Of a stretch of 64,000 nt of DNA, positions 46,563-56,070 are shown in pieces. The stretch lies in contig NZ_JALKBH010000002.1 of the NCBI RefSeq assembly GCF_023016115.1, positions 830,624 to 894,623 of the forward strand. Reading direction: 5' to 3'. The position numbers and the translations under genes are program-made. The notes under the pieces were generated by a model. It saw only the letters and a list, made by a program, of their open reading frames with translations. It was not told the DNA's origin and made no database searches. Numbering within the stretch: the stretch's first letter is position 1; each line of letters begins with the position of its first letter. Source of the stretch: Alcanivorax sp. S6407. GTDB taxonomy: Bacteria; Pseudomonadota; Gammaproteobacteria; Pseudomonadales; Alcanivoracaceae.

Positions 46563-47564
46563 ATGAAAGCTGTGCGATGGATCATCGCCTCCATGATACT
46601 GGTCGCAGCCGTGTTGACCGCCGCGTTCCATATCTCTCCCTCCCTGGAAGGCTGGCCACAGGCCAACGATGACACGCCGCCAAAGCAAGGCCAGGTAACC
46701 ATCACGTTTCTGGGTACCAGCACCCTGCTGATCAGCGATGGTGAAACGCACTTGCTGACCGATGGCTACTTTTCCCGGGTCAGCATCCCCTCCCTGTTTC
46801 TACCCATGACACCGGACCAGGCACGCATACGCCAGGCACTGGAAACGGCCGGGATCGACAAGGTGGATGCCATTCCGGTGCTGCACACCCACTTCGATCA
46901 CGTGATGGACTCCGGCATTGTTGCCCAGCTCACTGGCGCACAGCTACTGGGCTCCTCTTCAGCTGCCATGGCGGCTATTGGCAGCGGTCTGGACGAGGAG
47001 CACATCACCACTGTGCAAACGCATCATCCCTATCGGTTTGGCGACTTTACCCTGACCTTCGTGCCAGCCAGCCATGTTCCACTGCCCTCCGCCATCGAGA
47101 AGTGGACCGGCAAGGGGGAAATCACCGACCCCGTGACACCACCGGCCTGGATTGGTGAGTGGGAAGAAGGTCAGAGTTATGGACTGGTGGTGGAGCATCC
47201 GCAGGCACGGATACTGATTCAGGGCAGTGCCGGCATGCAGCCGGGCGAACTGGATCGTTATCAGGCCGATTATGCGCTGGTGGCCACTGCCAGCCTTGGC
47301 AAGCAAAGCGAAGCCTACAAGGAAGCCTATTTCCGGGAAACGGTGGCCGCAGTGGGCGCGCATACCATTATCCCGGTGCACTGGGACAACTTCTTCAGCG
47401 AACTCACGGAAGATGTACCCACCCTGCCCTGGGTAATGGACAACCTGAAAGACTCCTTCACCGCACTGACAAGCCGGCATCAGGGGGACTTTCTGGTGCT
47501 CAGACCGTTCCACTCCCTGGGGCTGACGCCTCCAGCTGCGCCTGCCGAAGGTACGGCACCATAG
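46563..47564 (+). CDS. MBL-fold metal-dependent hydrolase, membrane-anchored
   Basis: 333 residues. N-terminal signal/anchor (WIIASMILVAAVLTAAF), then the metallo-beta-lactamase fold: TFLGTSTLLISDGETHLLTD and the metal motif HTHFDHVMDSG, with FVPASHVPLP and IPVHWDNFF as later His ligands. No specific substrate can be assigned. Its 3' end overlaps the convergent dusC gene by 65 bp. Confidence 0.85.
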   Translation: MKAVRWIIASMILVAAVLTAAFHISPSLEGWPQANDDTPPKQGQVTITFLGTSTLLISDGETHLLTDGYFSRVSIPSLFLPMTPDQARIRQALETAGIDKVDAIPVLHTHFDHVMDSGIVAQLTGAQLLGSSSAAMAAIGSGLDEEHITTVQTHHPYRFGDFTLTFVPASHVPLPSAIEKWTGKGEITDPVTPPAWIGEWEEGQSYGLVVEHPQARILIQGSAGMQPGELDRYQADYALVATASLGKQSEAYKEAYFRETVAAVGAHTIIPVHWDNFFSELTEDVPTLPWVMDNLKDSFTALTSRHQGDFLVLRPFHSLGLTPPAAPAEGTAP

Positions 47565-48462
47565 CCGCCGCAGCCGTTTCACGCTTGATCTGCTGCAGCA
47601 GCAGACTGGCTTCAGGCCACTGCTTGCGCATGTAGCTGAGCCATTGCTTGACCCGCCCAGCTTCCTGGGCATCGGTACCGGTGCCGGTCACATCCCGAAC
47701 GAAGCCCTCCAGCACCGGCAGGATCTCGGACCAGCTGGCGCTCTGCCCAGTGCGCAGGGCACGCAGCAGCCAGGGGTTGGCCACCGCTCCCCGTCCCAGC
47801 ATCAGGTCGTCACAACCACTTTCCTGCTGACAGCGCCGGGCATCCTCAACCGTCCAGATCTCGCCATTGGCAATCACAGGAATACTGACCGTCTCACGAA
47901 TATGGCCAATACGGTCCCAGAACGCCGGCGGCTTGTAGCCCTGGCGCTTGGTGCGACCATGCACGGTAAGCCAGGCAGCCCCAGCCTCCTCGACTCCCCG
48001 GGCATTCTCCAGTGACAGCGCATCGTCTTCATTGCCCAGGCGCATCTTCACAGAAACGGTGATATCGGCGGGTATGGCCCGGCGGACCGCCGCCGTAACC
48101 GCATGCACCAGCTCCGGTTCATCCAGCAATACCGCACCACCACGATGGCGATTCACGGTCTTGGCCGGGCAGCCAAAGTTCAGATCGATGGCAGGCGCGC
48201 CCAGCTCTACCGCCCTTGCGGCGTTTTCCGCCACACAGTTCGGGTCCGAGCCCAGCAATTGCAGATGCACAGGCACGCCCGCCCGGGTGCGCGCGCCGTT
48301 TTTCAGCTCGGGACACCAGCGATAGAACACCTTGGGGGGAAGCAGCAGCCCGTTGACACGGACAAATTCGCTGACACACCAGTCGTAGTCGCCCACATCG
48401 GTCAACGCCTGACGCACCCAGAAGTCCGCCAGACCTTCCATGGGGGCCAGGATCAGTTTCAT
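47500..48462 (-). CDS. dusC: tRNA-dihydrouridine(16) synthase
   Basis: 320 residues, FMN-dependent Dus family, reducing U16 in tRNA. LILAPMEGLADFWVRQALTD start, IDLNFGCPAKTVNRHRGGAV with the catalytic Cys, VKMRLG, LTVHGRTKRQGYKPPA, and GEIWTVEDARRCQQESGCDD all match DusC. The ATG of MKLILAPMEG is used; an upstream in-frame start is poorer. Tail-to-tail overlap with the MBL gene. Confidence 0.93.
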   Translation of the reverse strand: MKLILAPMEGLADFWVRQALTDVGDYDWCVSEFVRVNGLLLPPKVFYRWCPELKNGARTRAGVPVHLQLLGSDPNCVAENAARAVELGAPAIDLNFGCPAKTVNRHRGGAVLLDEPELVHAVTAAVRRAIPADITVSVKMRLGNEDDALSLENARGVEEAGAAWLTVHGRTKRQGYKPPAFWDRIGHIRETVSIPVIANGEIWTVEDARRCQQESGCDDLMLGRGAVANPWLLRALRTGQSASWSEILPVLEGFVRDVTGTGTDAQEAGRVKQWLSYMRKQWPEASLLLQQIKRETAAAAMVPYLRQAQLEASAPGSGTV

Positions 48463-48498
48463 GGGGCGGATTCTATAGCAGGACGGGGCAGGCGGCAC

Positions 48499-48815
48499 GT
48501 GAAGTGGGTGAGGGAGGCCAGGTAAGTTCTCGTCTTATTTCGTTGCGGCGGGCACATGCGACGCTGGCGGAGGCTGAGTTACCGGTTCTCCAGAGACGGA
48601 GGGGCAGCGTGACCTCTCGTCGCTGAGGCTCGGATCGCCATGCGAGCATGGCTCCTACAAGGTGCAGAGGTTATCTGATGGCGCCGAACTCAACGATCTG
48701 GAAGGCTTTTCCGTTCATCGCAAAACCCCCGGGAACTTTTCCATGTACTCCAACCATGCGTAGCTCGTAGCTAAATATCATTGCCCTGCCCCGGTTTTTC
48801 GCCATACTTCCCTGC
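48499..48815. other. Gene-free spacer with one REP palindrome
   Basis: About 317 bp between the dusC start and the thioesterase start. Apart from the REP palindrome at 48632 I see no gene, terminator or repeat in it. Confidence 0.5.
48632..48660. repeat. REP-type palindrome
   Basis: GGATCGCCATGCGAGCATGG then CTCCTACAA, the inverted counterpart of the copy at 5050. Confidence 0.7.
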
Positions 48816-49238
48816 ATGTGGACGACAACTATCCGCCCCCGCTTTTGCGAGACCGATGCTCTGGGGCACATCAACAATACCGTTTTGCCGGTCTGGTTCC
48901 TGGATGCCCGGGAGCCGGTGATCGCTATTTTTACGCCGGATCTAACCCGCAGCGACCATGGTCTGGCCATGGTCAACATGGAGATCGCCTTCAAGGCGGA
49001 ATCCCTGTTTGGCAGTCCGGTCACGGTCACCACCAGCATTGGCAAAATTGGCAACAGCTCGCTGCAGGTGATTCAGCGCGCCTGGCAGAATGGCGTACTC
49101 ACTGCCGAGGGCAAGGCCACCCTGGTCAGCTTCAACACCGCCCTGCGGCAAAGCCAACCCATCACAGACCAGCAACGCGAACAACTTCAGGCACACCTTG
49201 ATTCCCCCGAGGCGGCCCAGGCACCAGCCGGCTCCTGA
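48816..49238 (+). CDS. Acyl-CoA thioesterase, hotdog fold
   Basis: 140 residues, 4-hydroxybenzoyl-CoA thioesterase-like. RPRFCETDALGHINNTVLPV carries the catalytic Asp/His-Asn region, followed by FLDAREPVIAIF and VNMEIAFKAESLFG of the hotdog helix and sheet. Cleaves an acyl-CoA in the cytoplasm; substrate not predictable. Monocistronic, followed by the roughly 320-bp teaA promoter region. Confidence 0.85.
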   Translation: MWTTTIRPRFCETDALGHINNTVLPVWFLDAREPVIAIFTPDLTRSDHGLAMVNMEIAFKAESLFGSPVTVTTSIGKIGNSSLQVIQRAWQNGVLTAEGKATLVSFNTALRQSQPITDQQREQLQAHLDSPEAAQAPAGS

Positions 49239-49410
49239 TACGCTGCAGCTCCCACAACGCGCGCATTTCCGCGCATTCAACAGGCACCAGGAACACGCTT
49301 TTCCCTGTTGTGAAATGGCAAAAAACAGAAATCTTTTTTTGCATTTCCGGGGTGCCGTTTTTAACAAAATATCGCACTGCAACAGTTCATCGTTTTCTCA
49401 TCCCAACGTG

Positions 49411-49438
49411 CGAAATCCCGGAATTTCCCGGGATTTAT
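49411..49438. promoter_or_regulatory. Inverted repeat upstream of teaA
   Basis: AAATCCCGG-AATTTC-CCGGGATTT, 9-bp arms, about 125 bp before the teaA start. It is the most prominent dyad in the 320-bp leader and a candidate operator. Confidence 0.55.
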
Positions 49439-49558
49439 GCCCCCAGTTCCTTGCAATCATGCTTTTCATTTGCCACGGTGATGCACATTACGCCGGCACA
49501 ATGGACGTGTTACGGGTAAAAAAAATTGACGAAAAACAGGCAATGAGAGGGTATAGCC

Positions 49559-50650
49559 ATGACCATTCGATCATTCCCGGGGGCTATCGTCGCGGCAGTC
49601 ATGATGACGTCGCTCGCTGCATGCAGCGACAGCGATAGCAACAGCGCCAGCCAATCCGCCAGCGCAGAACCTGAAGGACAGACATGGCGCTACGCTCATG
49701 AAGAATATGAAGGTGATGTACAGGATGTCTTCGCCTACAAATTCAAGGAATACATCGAAGATAACTCTGCCAACACCCTGAAAATTCATCGTTTCGGTGA
49801 ACTGGGCGAATCCGATGACATCATGGAACTTACCCAGGCAGGGGTGCTGCAGTTCGTCAATCAGTCGCCGGGCTTTACCGGCTCCCTGATCCCCGAAGCG
49901 CAAATCTTCTTCATTCCCTACCTGCTCCCGGTGGATGGCGAGCAAATCGTCACCTTCTTCAAGGACAGCAAGGCCATCAACGAAATGTTCCCCGATCTGT
50001 ACAAGGAACAGGGACTGGAGCTGCTGGCCATGTATCCGGAAGGAGAAGTGGTGGTCACTGCCGATGAGAAGGTCACCTCACCGGAAGAGTTCAAGGGCAA
50101 GAATATTCGGGTCATGACCAACCCGCTGCTGTCTGAAACCTACAGCGCCTTCGGCGCCACCCCCACGCCGTTGCCCTGGGGCGAAGTCTATGGCGCGCTG
50201 CAGACCAATATCATTCAGGGCCAGGAAAACCCCATCTTCTGGATTCAATCCGGTGGGCTTTACGAGGTGTCTCCCAACCTGATCTTCACCGGCCACAGTC
50301 AGTTTGTTACCGCCATGATGGCGAATCAGGATTTCTATAACGGCCTTTCTGATGACGACAAACAGCTGGTACAAGAGGCCACCGCCTATGCTCGCAAGCA
50401 TATCTTCGAATATGTGCCCGGGCTCGGTGAGGAAATGCTGAAGAAGATCACCGATGACAGCGATGAAGTCACCGTCACCCGCCTCAGTGAGGAACAACGC
50501 CAGGCGTTCCGTGACCGCGCTCCCCGGGTGGAAGCCAAGTTCATCGAAATGACCGGTGAGCGCGGCGAAAAACTGCTCAAGCAGTTCAAGGCAGATCTTG
50601 CCGCTGTTACCAATAGTGAAGAAAGCGGCGAAGACGAAGCCGCAGAGTAA
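49559..50650 (+). CDS. teaA: Ectoine TRAP transporter substrate-binding protein
   Basis: 363 residues. Lipoprotein-type start (AAVMMTSLAACSDSDS, lipobox Cys) unlike the plain signal peptide of Halomonas TeaA. The mature part (WRYAHEEYEGDVQDVFAYKF, HRFGELGESDDIMELTQAGV, LQFVNQSPGFTGSLIPEAQI, TNPLLSETYSAFGATPTPLP, GQENPIFWIQSGGLYEVSPN) matches my memory of H. elongata TeaA closely over most of its length. It captures ectoine or hydroxyectoine in the periplasm for TeaBC. The first gene of teaABCD, separated from teaB by a hairpin-rich spacer. Confidence 0.93.
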   Translation: MTIRSFPGAIVAAVMMTSLAACSDSDSNSASQSASAEPEGQTWRYAHEEYEGDVQDVFAYKFKEYIEDNSANTLKIHRFGELGESDDIMELTQAGVLQFVNQSPGFTGSLIPEAQIFFIPYLLPVDGEQIVTFFKDSKAINEMFPDLYKEQGLELLAMYPEGEVVVTADEKVTSPEEFKGKNIRVMTNPLLSETYSAFGATPTPLPWGEVYGALQTNIIQGQENPIFWIQSGGLYEVSPNLIFTGHSQFVTAMMANQDFYNGLSDDDKQLVQEATAYARKHIFEYVPGLGEEMLKKITDDSDEVTVTRLSEEQRQAFRDRAPRVEAKFIEMTGERGEKLLKQFKADLAAVTNSEESGEDEAAE

Positions 50651-50655
50651 GGCAT

Positions 50656-50775
50656 CGCAGGGAGCGCGACTCCCTGCTGGTTCGACAATCCGCCGCGAGC
50701 CCGGGAGGGCTTCCGGGTTTGTGGCGGCATCAGCAGAGGCCGGTCAGGAGGATCGGACCCGGTCCTGTACCGGCT
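50656..50775 (+). other. Hairpin cluster between teaA and teaB
   Basis: GCAGGGAG-CGCGA-CTCCCTGC, then a CCGCC...GGCGG stem with a CCCGG/CCGGG inner part, then GCCGGTC...GACCGG-type pairing. No T-tract. Typical of spacers that keep binding-protein mRNA more abundant than the downstream genes. Confidence 0.65.
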
Positions 50776-50792
50776 GACAAAGGGAAACGACC

Positions 50793-51368
50793 ATGAGCGA
50801 TGATGCGCCCCTGGACCATGACTCCAGTCTGCCCGGCTTCCTCGGCACCATAGACAACGGCATCGCCCGAATTGAAGCCATTATTCTTGCCCTCGGCGTT
50901 CTGCTGATGGCGCTCAACACCGTTGCCAACGTCGTCGGACGTTTTGTTCTTGGCGAGAGCCTGCACTTCTCTGAGGAAGTGAACCGTATCCTGATTATTC
51001 TCATCACTTTTGCCGGCATCGGCTACGCCGCACGGCATGGCCGGCACATTCGCATGTCGGCACTTTACGATGTCTTTCCCGCCCAGGCGCGCCGGGTGAT
51101 GATGGTGATCATCAGCTTCGTCACTGCTGCAGTGATGTTCTTCCTGTGCTGGTATTCGGTCAGCTATATCCACTCGGTCTACGCCACCGGCCGGGTCCTG
51201 CCAACCCTGGGCTTCCCGATCTACATCATTTATCTGTGGGTACCTGTGGGCCTTGCCGTCACTGGCATTCAGTATCTGATGACCGCCATCAAGAACATTG
51301 TTTCCCGTGATGTCTATCTCTCCACCTCGGTGCTGGATGGCTACGAAGAACAAGAGAGGGAGGTCTGA
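50793..51368 (+). CDS. teaB: Ectoine TRAP transporter small membrane subunit
   Basis: 191 residues, DctQ family, four membrane helices ([78 protein letters not shown]). Works with TeaC in sodium-driven import. The gene ends 2 bases before teaC. Confidence 0.92.
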   Translation: MSDDAPLDHDSSLPGFLGTIDNGIARIEAIILALGVLLMALNTVANVVGRFVLGESLHFSEEVNRILIILITFAGIGYAARHGRHIRMSALYDVFPAQARRVMMVIISFVTAAVMFFLCWYSVSYIHSVYATGRVLPTLGFPIYIIYLWVPVGLAVTGIQYLMTAIKNIVSRDVYLSTSVLDGYEEQEREV

Positions 51369-51370
51369 TC

Positions 51371-52654
51371 ATGGCGTGGATCATGTTCCTGGTCATGCTG
51401 GTGTTGCTGCTGTTTGGCTTCCCCATGAAGATCCCCCTGATTCTCGGCGCTATTGTCGGCTTCGTGATGATGTTCGATGGCTTCGACCGGATGGATTTCT
51501 TCATCCAGCAAATGCTGGCTGGCATCCGCCCCACCGCCCTGATTGCCGTGCCCATGTTCATCCTCGCCGCGGACATCATGACCCGCGGCCAGTCTGCCAA
51601 CCGGCTGGTGAACATGGTGATGGCCTTCATCGGTCACATCAAAGGCGGCCTGGCCGTCAGCACCGCAGCCTCTTGCACCCTGTTCGGGGCGGTGTCCGGC
51701 TCCACCCAGGCCACCGTGGTGGCAGTGGGTTCACCGCTGCGCCCACGGATGCTGCAATCCGGCTACAAGGATTCCTTCACGCTGGCACTGATCATTAACG
51801 CCAGCGACATCGCCTTCCTGATCCCCCCCAGCATCGGCATGATTATCTATGGTGTGATTTCAGGCACCTCCATCGCCGAACTGTTCATCGCCGGCATTGG
51901 CCCCGGCCTGCTGATCCTGACCATGTTTTCCGTTTACTGCATCGTTTATGCCTACCGCATGGACGTGCCCACGGAAGAAAAAGCCAGCTGGAGGGAACGC
52001 ATCACCTCGGTGCGTGAAGCATTATGGCCACTGGGTTTTCCGGTGATCATAGTGGGTGGCATCTATGGCGGGATTTTCAGCCCCACGGAAGCCGCTGCCG
52101 CCTGTGTGTTGTATGCCGTAATTCTGGAATTTGTCGTTTTCCGGTCCCTGAAAGCCGCGGATATCTATGAAATTGCCAAGTCCACCGGGCTGATCACCGC
52201 CGTGGTGTTCATTCTTGTGGCTGTCGGTAACGGCTTCTCGTGGATCATTTCCTTTGCCCAGATTCCCCAGGCGGTACTGGGCTCGCTGGGTATCAATGAA
52301 GCCGGCCCCAACGGCGTACTTCTGGCCATCGCGGTCGCTTTTTTTGTCGCCTGCATGTTCGTGGACCCCATTGTGGTGATCCTGGTACTGACTCCGATCT
52401 TTGCCCCTGCTGTGGCCTCCACCGGTCTGGACCCGGTCCATGTGGGCATCCTGATTACCATGATGGTGGCGGTGGGGTCGGCAACGCCGCCGTTTGGCTG
52501 CGACATCTTTACCGCCATCGCCATCTTCAAACGCCCCTACTGGGAAGTCATCCGGGGCACGCCACCCTTTGTGATCATGCTGTTGGCAGCCACGCTGCTG
52601 GTGATCTTCTTCCCGCAGATTGCCCTGTTCCTGAGGGACATATTCTTCCAGTAA
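51371..52654 (+). CDS. teaC: Ectoine TRAP transporter large membrane subunit
   Basis: 427 residues, DctM family, about 12 membrane helices. Typical signatures: FGFPMKIPLILGAIVGF, SCTLFGAVSGSTQATVVAVG, INASDIAFLIPPSIGMIIYG and GSATPPFGCDIFTAIAIFK. Forms the translocation channel with TeaB. Confidence 0.94.
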   Translation: MAWIMFLVMLVLLLFGFPMKIPLILGAIVGFVMMFDGFDRMDFFIQQMLAGIRPTALIAVPMFILAADIMTRGQSANRLVNMVMAFIGHIKGGLAVSTAASCTLFGAVSGSTQATVVAVGSPLRPRMLQSGYKDSFTLALIINASDIAFLIPPSIGMIIYGVISGTSIAELFIAGIGPGLLILTMFSVYCIVYAYRMDVPTEEKASWRERITSVREALWPLGFPVIIVGGIYGGIFSPTEAAAACVLYAVILEFVVFRSLKAADIYEIAKSTGLITAVVFILVAVGNGFSWIISFAQIPQAVLGSLGINEAGPNGVLLAIAVAFFVACMFVDPIVVILVLTPIFAPAVASTGLDPVHVGILITMMVAVGSATPPFGCDIFTAIAIFKRPYWEVIRGTPPFVIMLLAATLLVIFFPQIALFLRDIFFQ

Positions 52655-52683
52655 CAAGCTGGCGCTAACGCACGGAGGCTCGC

Positions 52684-53130
52684 ATGTACAAGAAAATACT
52701 GGTTCCAATCGACGGCTCAAAACAGTCGCTGGTGGCCCTGGATCATGCGGCCCATCTTCAACAGGATGACAGCGACGACTCCGAGATGATTCTGCTGTGC
52801 GTGTTCAAGCATCACAGCCTGTTCGAAGCGTCACTTTCCATGGTGCGTCCCGAGGAAGTCGATCTCCCCGACGATGCGCTACGGGAATACGCCACTACGG
52901 TGGCCGAACATGCCAAGAAGCTGGCCATCAAGGCGGGAGCAAAAAAAGTCCGCGCCTTCGTCAAGGGAGGTCGCCCCTCCCGTGCCATCGTCAATTTTGC
53001 CAGGGACAACAAGATCGATCTGATTGTCATGGGTGCCCGCGGAACAAGCAGTGATGTGGACGGCTATTTTCTTGGCAGTGTGTCCCAGCGCGTCGCCAGC
53101 ATGGCCCCGTGCCCGGTACTGATTGTTTGA
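52684..53130 (+). CDS. teaD: Universal stress protein, TeaD
   Basis: 148 residues, UspA fold ([20 protein letters not shown]). The ATP-binding loop GARG-x9-GS ([20 protein letters not shown]) is intact. In Halomonas the ATP-binding TeaD regulates the TeaABC importer; position here, 29 bp after teaC, is the same. It lies in the operon teaA-B-C-D followed by a porin. Confidence 0.92.
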   Translation: MYKKILVPIDGSKQSLVALDHAAHLQQDDSDDSEMILLCVFKHHSLFEASLSMVRPEEVDLPDDALREYATTVAEHAKKLAIKAGAKKVRAFVKGGRPSRAIVNFARDNKIDLIVMGARGTSSDVDGYFLGSVSQRVASMAPCPVLIV

Positions 53131-53148
53131 AACCAGAGGGAGAAAGCG

Positions 53149-54207
53149 ATGAATGAGCCACGCAATCTGAGGCTGCACACGGCCATACTGGCCTGTATGG
53201 CCACACTGCCCGCCCACGCGGAAATGGAAGTCACCCCCTACGGATCCTTGCGGATTCAGACCGAAGCCGTGTCAGTGGATGATGCCAAACCCGGCGAGGA
53301 TGATTCCCACACCGCCCTGCGCGATGCCTATTCCCGTCTTGGCGTCACAGCCACCTACAAGGATCTGGACTGGGTGGACCTGGATGCCACCGTGGAATTC
53401 CCTATCAACTCCGCATTGCTGAGGGCAGAAGATCCCACATTCTTTCAGGCCTATTACAAGGGCAACAACAAGCCGCGGGTAGCGGATATTGCTGCCACCA
53501 CGGAGAATCTGGGCACCTTGCGAGTCGGCACCCAGTGGCTGGCCTACTACAACACCGTGGCCTACCCGGTAGATTTCTTCAGCTCCTATTACTCCGGCTG
53601 GGCCACCCAGGCCACATTCCGTCGTGATGCGGCTACCTACACCACACCCTCTTTCGCCGGCCTGACGGCCACGGTTTCCGCGGTGGATCTCACCCATGAA
53701 GCGGGCAGCAATTATCTGGATACCTGGCAATACGCCCTGTCTTGGGCGTTCAGTGACGTCACCGTTGGGGTGGCCTATCAGGATACCGAGCAAGACACCG
53801 GCGATAATGCCGACCAGCTCGGGGCCTCATTGGTGTACGCACCGGGAAACTGGCGCTTTGCAGCCAAGGTCGAACAACTACAGACCAATGACAGCACAGT
53901 CCTCAAGGACGACCCTGTCACTTATAACCTGTACGGCTCATACAGCTGGAACAAGTACACCGTGAAAGCCATGTTCGCCAATGGTGATGAAAGCGACGAG
54001 GCCGCGGCCTTCTATCAGGGAGACTCCTACCAGCTCGGACTGGACTATCAGTACAGCGAGGCATTGAAGCTGTTCGTGGAGTACTTCTATGAAGAGCTGG
54101 GCTACGCCATCTACACCCCCAACTCCCGCTTCGACGACATTCTGGCAGGCTACCATGTCGACAGCGACGGACAGGCGGTCTCGCTGGGGCTACGTTATGA
54201 TTTCTAA
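53149..54207 (+). CDS. Gram-negative porin at the end of the tea operon
   Basis: 352 residues, signal peptide ending TLPAHA, then a 16-strand-type barrel (VTPYGSLRIQTEAVSVDD, DAYSRLGVTATYKDLDWVDL, NLGTLRVGTQWLAYYNTVAY with a GTQW loop-3 segment) and terminal LGLRYDF. Starts 18 bp after teaD, so it is probably the outer-membrane entrance for ectoine in this operon. Specificity inferred from position only. Confidence 0.85.
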   Translation: MNEPRNLRLHTAILACMATLPAHAEMEVTPYGSLRIQTEAVSVDDAKPGEDDSHTALRDAYSRLGVTATYKDLDWVDLDATVEFPINSALLRAEDPTFFQAYYKGNNKPRVADIAATTENLGTLRVGTQWLAYYNTVAYPVDFFSSYYSGWATQATFRRDAATYTTPSFAGLTATVSAVDLTHEAGSNYLDTWQYALSWAFSDVTVGVAYQDTEQDTGDNADQLGASLVYAPGNWRFAAKVEQLQTNDSTVLKDDPVTYNLYGSYSWNKYTVKAMFANGDESDEAAAFYQGDSYQLGLDYQYSEALKLFVEYFYEELGYAIYTPNSRFDDILAGYHVDSDGQAVSLGLRYDF

Positions 54208-54209
54208 GG

Positions 54210-54250
54210 AGACGCAGCACGCTTCACGCTTCACGCTTCACGCAACAACG
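54210..54250. repeat. Heptad repeat, GCGTGAA family (complement)
   Basis: GACGCAGCACGCTTCACGCT then TCACGCTTCACGCAACAACG; three exact CTTCACG units. Confidence 0.85.
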
Positions 54251-54280
54251 TGGGCCAGGCATGCTGCCAGCCTGAAAGCA

Positions 54281-54316
54281 AAGAGGCCGCGTCCCACCGG
54301 GACGCGGCCTCTCTGA
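54281..54316 (+). terminator. tea operon terminator
   Basis: AGAGGCCGCGTCCC-ACCG-GGGACGCGGCCTCT stem followed by CTGATCTT; T-tract weak, stem very stable. Confidence 0.75.
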
Positions 54317-54480
54317 TCTTCGAAACTCGCTTCTCGTAACTCGAAACCCATTCCTCGCTCAAGCTCGGATCGCTTGCAGGCAAGCTCCCACAGCCTCACG
54401 GTCTTAGCATCTGGCGTCCAGCTTCAGGCATCCAGCGTCTTTAGCCTGTTGCGTGAAGCGTGATGCGTGATGCGGCTCTT
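54316..54480. repeat. Three heptad arrays and a REP palindrome
   Basis: CGAAACT CGCTTCT CGTAACT CGAAACC (about 54318), then a REP palindrome (54366), then AGCATCT GGCGTCC AGCTTCA GGCATCC AGCGTCT (about 54406) and GCGTGAA GCGTGAT GCGTGAT GCGG (about 54450): three different heptamer types side by side. The remaining 54481-54818 holds nothing I can support. Confidence 0.85.
54366..54392. repeat. REP-type palindrome
   Basis: GGATCGCTTGCAGGCAAGCT then CCCACA. Confidence 0.6.
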
Positions 54481-54818
54481 AACAAGAACCCCGCCGGCGC
54501 CGCAGAACTCACGCCATAGCTTAGGAGATCAGAGGAAGAAGTCGCCCTGCGGATTCCGGCGGGTCTTTCACTATAAGCAGGCACAGGCCGGGACCGAAAC
54601 CCTTTCTTTAGAATCATTTGGAATCAAACCCACCCCCGCAAAAGTTCCCACCAAATATCCTTTATATTCAAACAGTTGATCATTAGTCTCCTCCTCGAAA
54701 AAAGGTCAAAAAGGTGTCATTTCAGGCACTTAACGGATTGATTCACCCCTCTGGCTGATTTACTGTTGCCGCCGAATCACTTCCCCTCAATACCACAAGC
54801 GCTGCTCCGGAGACTCCC

Positions 54819-55061
54819 ATGGCCAAGAAGGCGACCCCCGCCCTGGAAACCGCACTGGACAACCTGGAATCCCTGGTGGAACGGATGGAATCCGGTGAAT
54901 TGACCCTGGAAGAGTCCCTGAAAGCCTTTGAAGAGGGGGTTCGGCTGTCCAGGGACTGCCAGCAGGCCCTGCAGCAGGCGGAACAGAAAGTCCGCATCCT
55001 GCTGGAACAGAACAGCGAGGCCGAGCCGGCGCCTTTCACAGGCGGCAATGATGAGCAGTAA
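54819..55061 (+). CDS. xseB: Exodeoxyribonuclease VII small subunit
   Basis: 80 residues, the helical XseB subunit ([40 protein letters not shown]) that binds XseA to degrade single-stranded DNA. Standard first gene of the xseB-ispA-dxs operon. Its stop overlaps the ispA start. Confidence 0.95.
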   Translation: MAKKATPALETALDNLESLVERMESGELTLEESLKAFEEGVRLSRDCQQALQQAEQKVRILLEQNSEAEPAPFTGGNDEQ

Positions 55062-55947
55062 TTTTTCCGCACTGGATTCACTGCGAACCACTTGCGTTGC
55101 CCGGCTCGACCACAGTCTGGACCAATTGCTACCGGCCAACAGTGCCGCCAGCCGCCTCAGTGAAGCCATGCGCTATGCCGCCCTGGGCGGTGGCAAGCGA
55201 ATCCGGCCGCTACTGGTCTATGGGGCTGCAGAGCTGGCCGGCGCCCGCCACGAACAGGCCGATATCCCCGCCGCTGCGGTGGAACTGATCCATGCCTATT
55301 CCCTGGTCCATGATGACCTGCCCGCCATGGATGATGATGATCTGCGCCGTGGTCAGCCCACCTGCCACATCGCCTTTGACGAAGCCACGGCGATTCTGGC
55401 TGGCGACACCCTGCATACCCGCGCCTTTGAGTTACTGGCCAGCGAAGGGCAGTACCGTGCTGACACCCGTATCGCCATGATTCGACACCTGTCCCGCGCC
55501 TCCGGTGTGGACGGCATGGCTGCCGGCCAGATGCAGGACATGCAGGCCCAGGGGCAACAACAGACCGTGGCGGCACTGGAGGCAATGCATTACCTGAAAA
55601 CCGGGCGCCTGATCACGGTCAGCCTGCAGCTGGGGTACTTTGCAGCAGAAATCGATGAACCGGGATTACTGGACGACCTGACCCGTTTTGGTGACGCCAT
55701 TGGCCTGGCCTTCCAGATTCAGGACGACATCCTCGATGTGACCATGGACACGGAACAGCTCGGCAAGCCTTCTGGTTCGGATGAAAAGCACGACAAGAGT
55801 ACCTTTCCGTCGCTGCTTGGGCTGGATGCCAGCCGTGAACGAGCCCGGGCACTGTGCGAGCAGGCACAACAGGTTCTGTCAGGCTATGGCGATCGCGCCA
55901 CCCCCTTGCAACAATTGGCGCAGTACATCGTTGCCCGCAATCACTGA
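55048..55947 (+). CDS. ispA: Farnesyl diphosphate synthase
   Basis: 299 residues. Both aspartate-rich motifs are present: [14 protein letters not shown] (FARM) and [20 protein letters not shown] (SARM), with [10 protein letters not shown] binding isopentenyl diphosphate. Condenses IPP with DMAPP/GPP to farnesyl diphosphate. Starts at tandem ATGs (AATGATG) overlapping xseB; a longer frame running through xseB is an artefact. Confidence 0.95.
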   Translation: MMSSNFSALDSLRTTCVARLDHSLDQLLPANSAASRLSEAMRYAALGGGKRIRPLLVYGAAELAGARHEQADIPAAAVELIHAYSLVHDDLPAMDDDDLRRGQPTCHIAFDEATAILAGDTLHTRAFELLASEGQYRADTRIAMIRHLSRASGVDGMAAGQMQDMQAQGQQQTVAALEAMHYLKTGRLITVSLQLGYFAAEIDEPGLLDDLTRFGDAIGLAFQIQDDILDVTMDTEQLGKPSGSDEKHDKSTFPSLLGLDASRERARALCEQAQQVLSGYGDRATPLQQLAQYIVARNH

Positions 55948-56070
55948 CGACTCACCCCGCGGGCCTGTATACTAGGGCCTGCTCACCCTGCCGGGCTCAT
56001 CAACTGTCATCCCGGTAGCGTGAACAGGCCCAAATACGCAGCTTGTACCAACCCCAGGCAATCCAACGTT

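Noticed and set aside
54467-54679. 70-codon frame between the tea operon and xseB
   Set aside because: Starts inside a heptad array and has no credible ribosome site or protein pattern.
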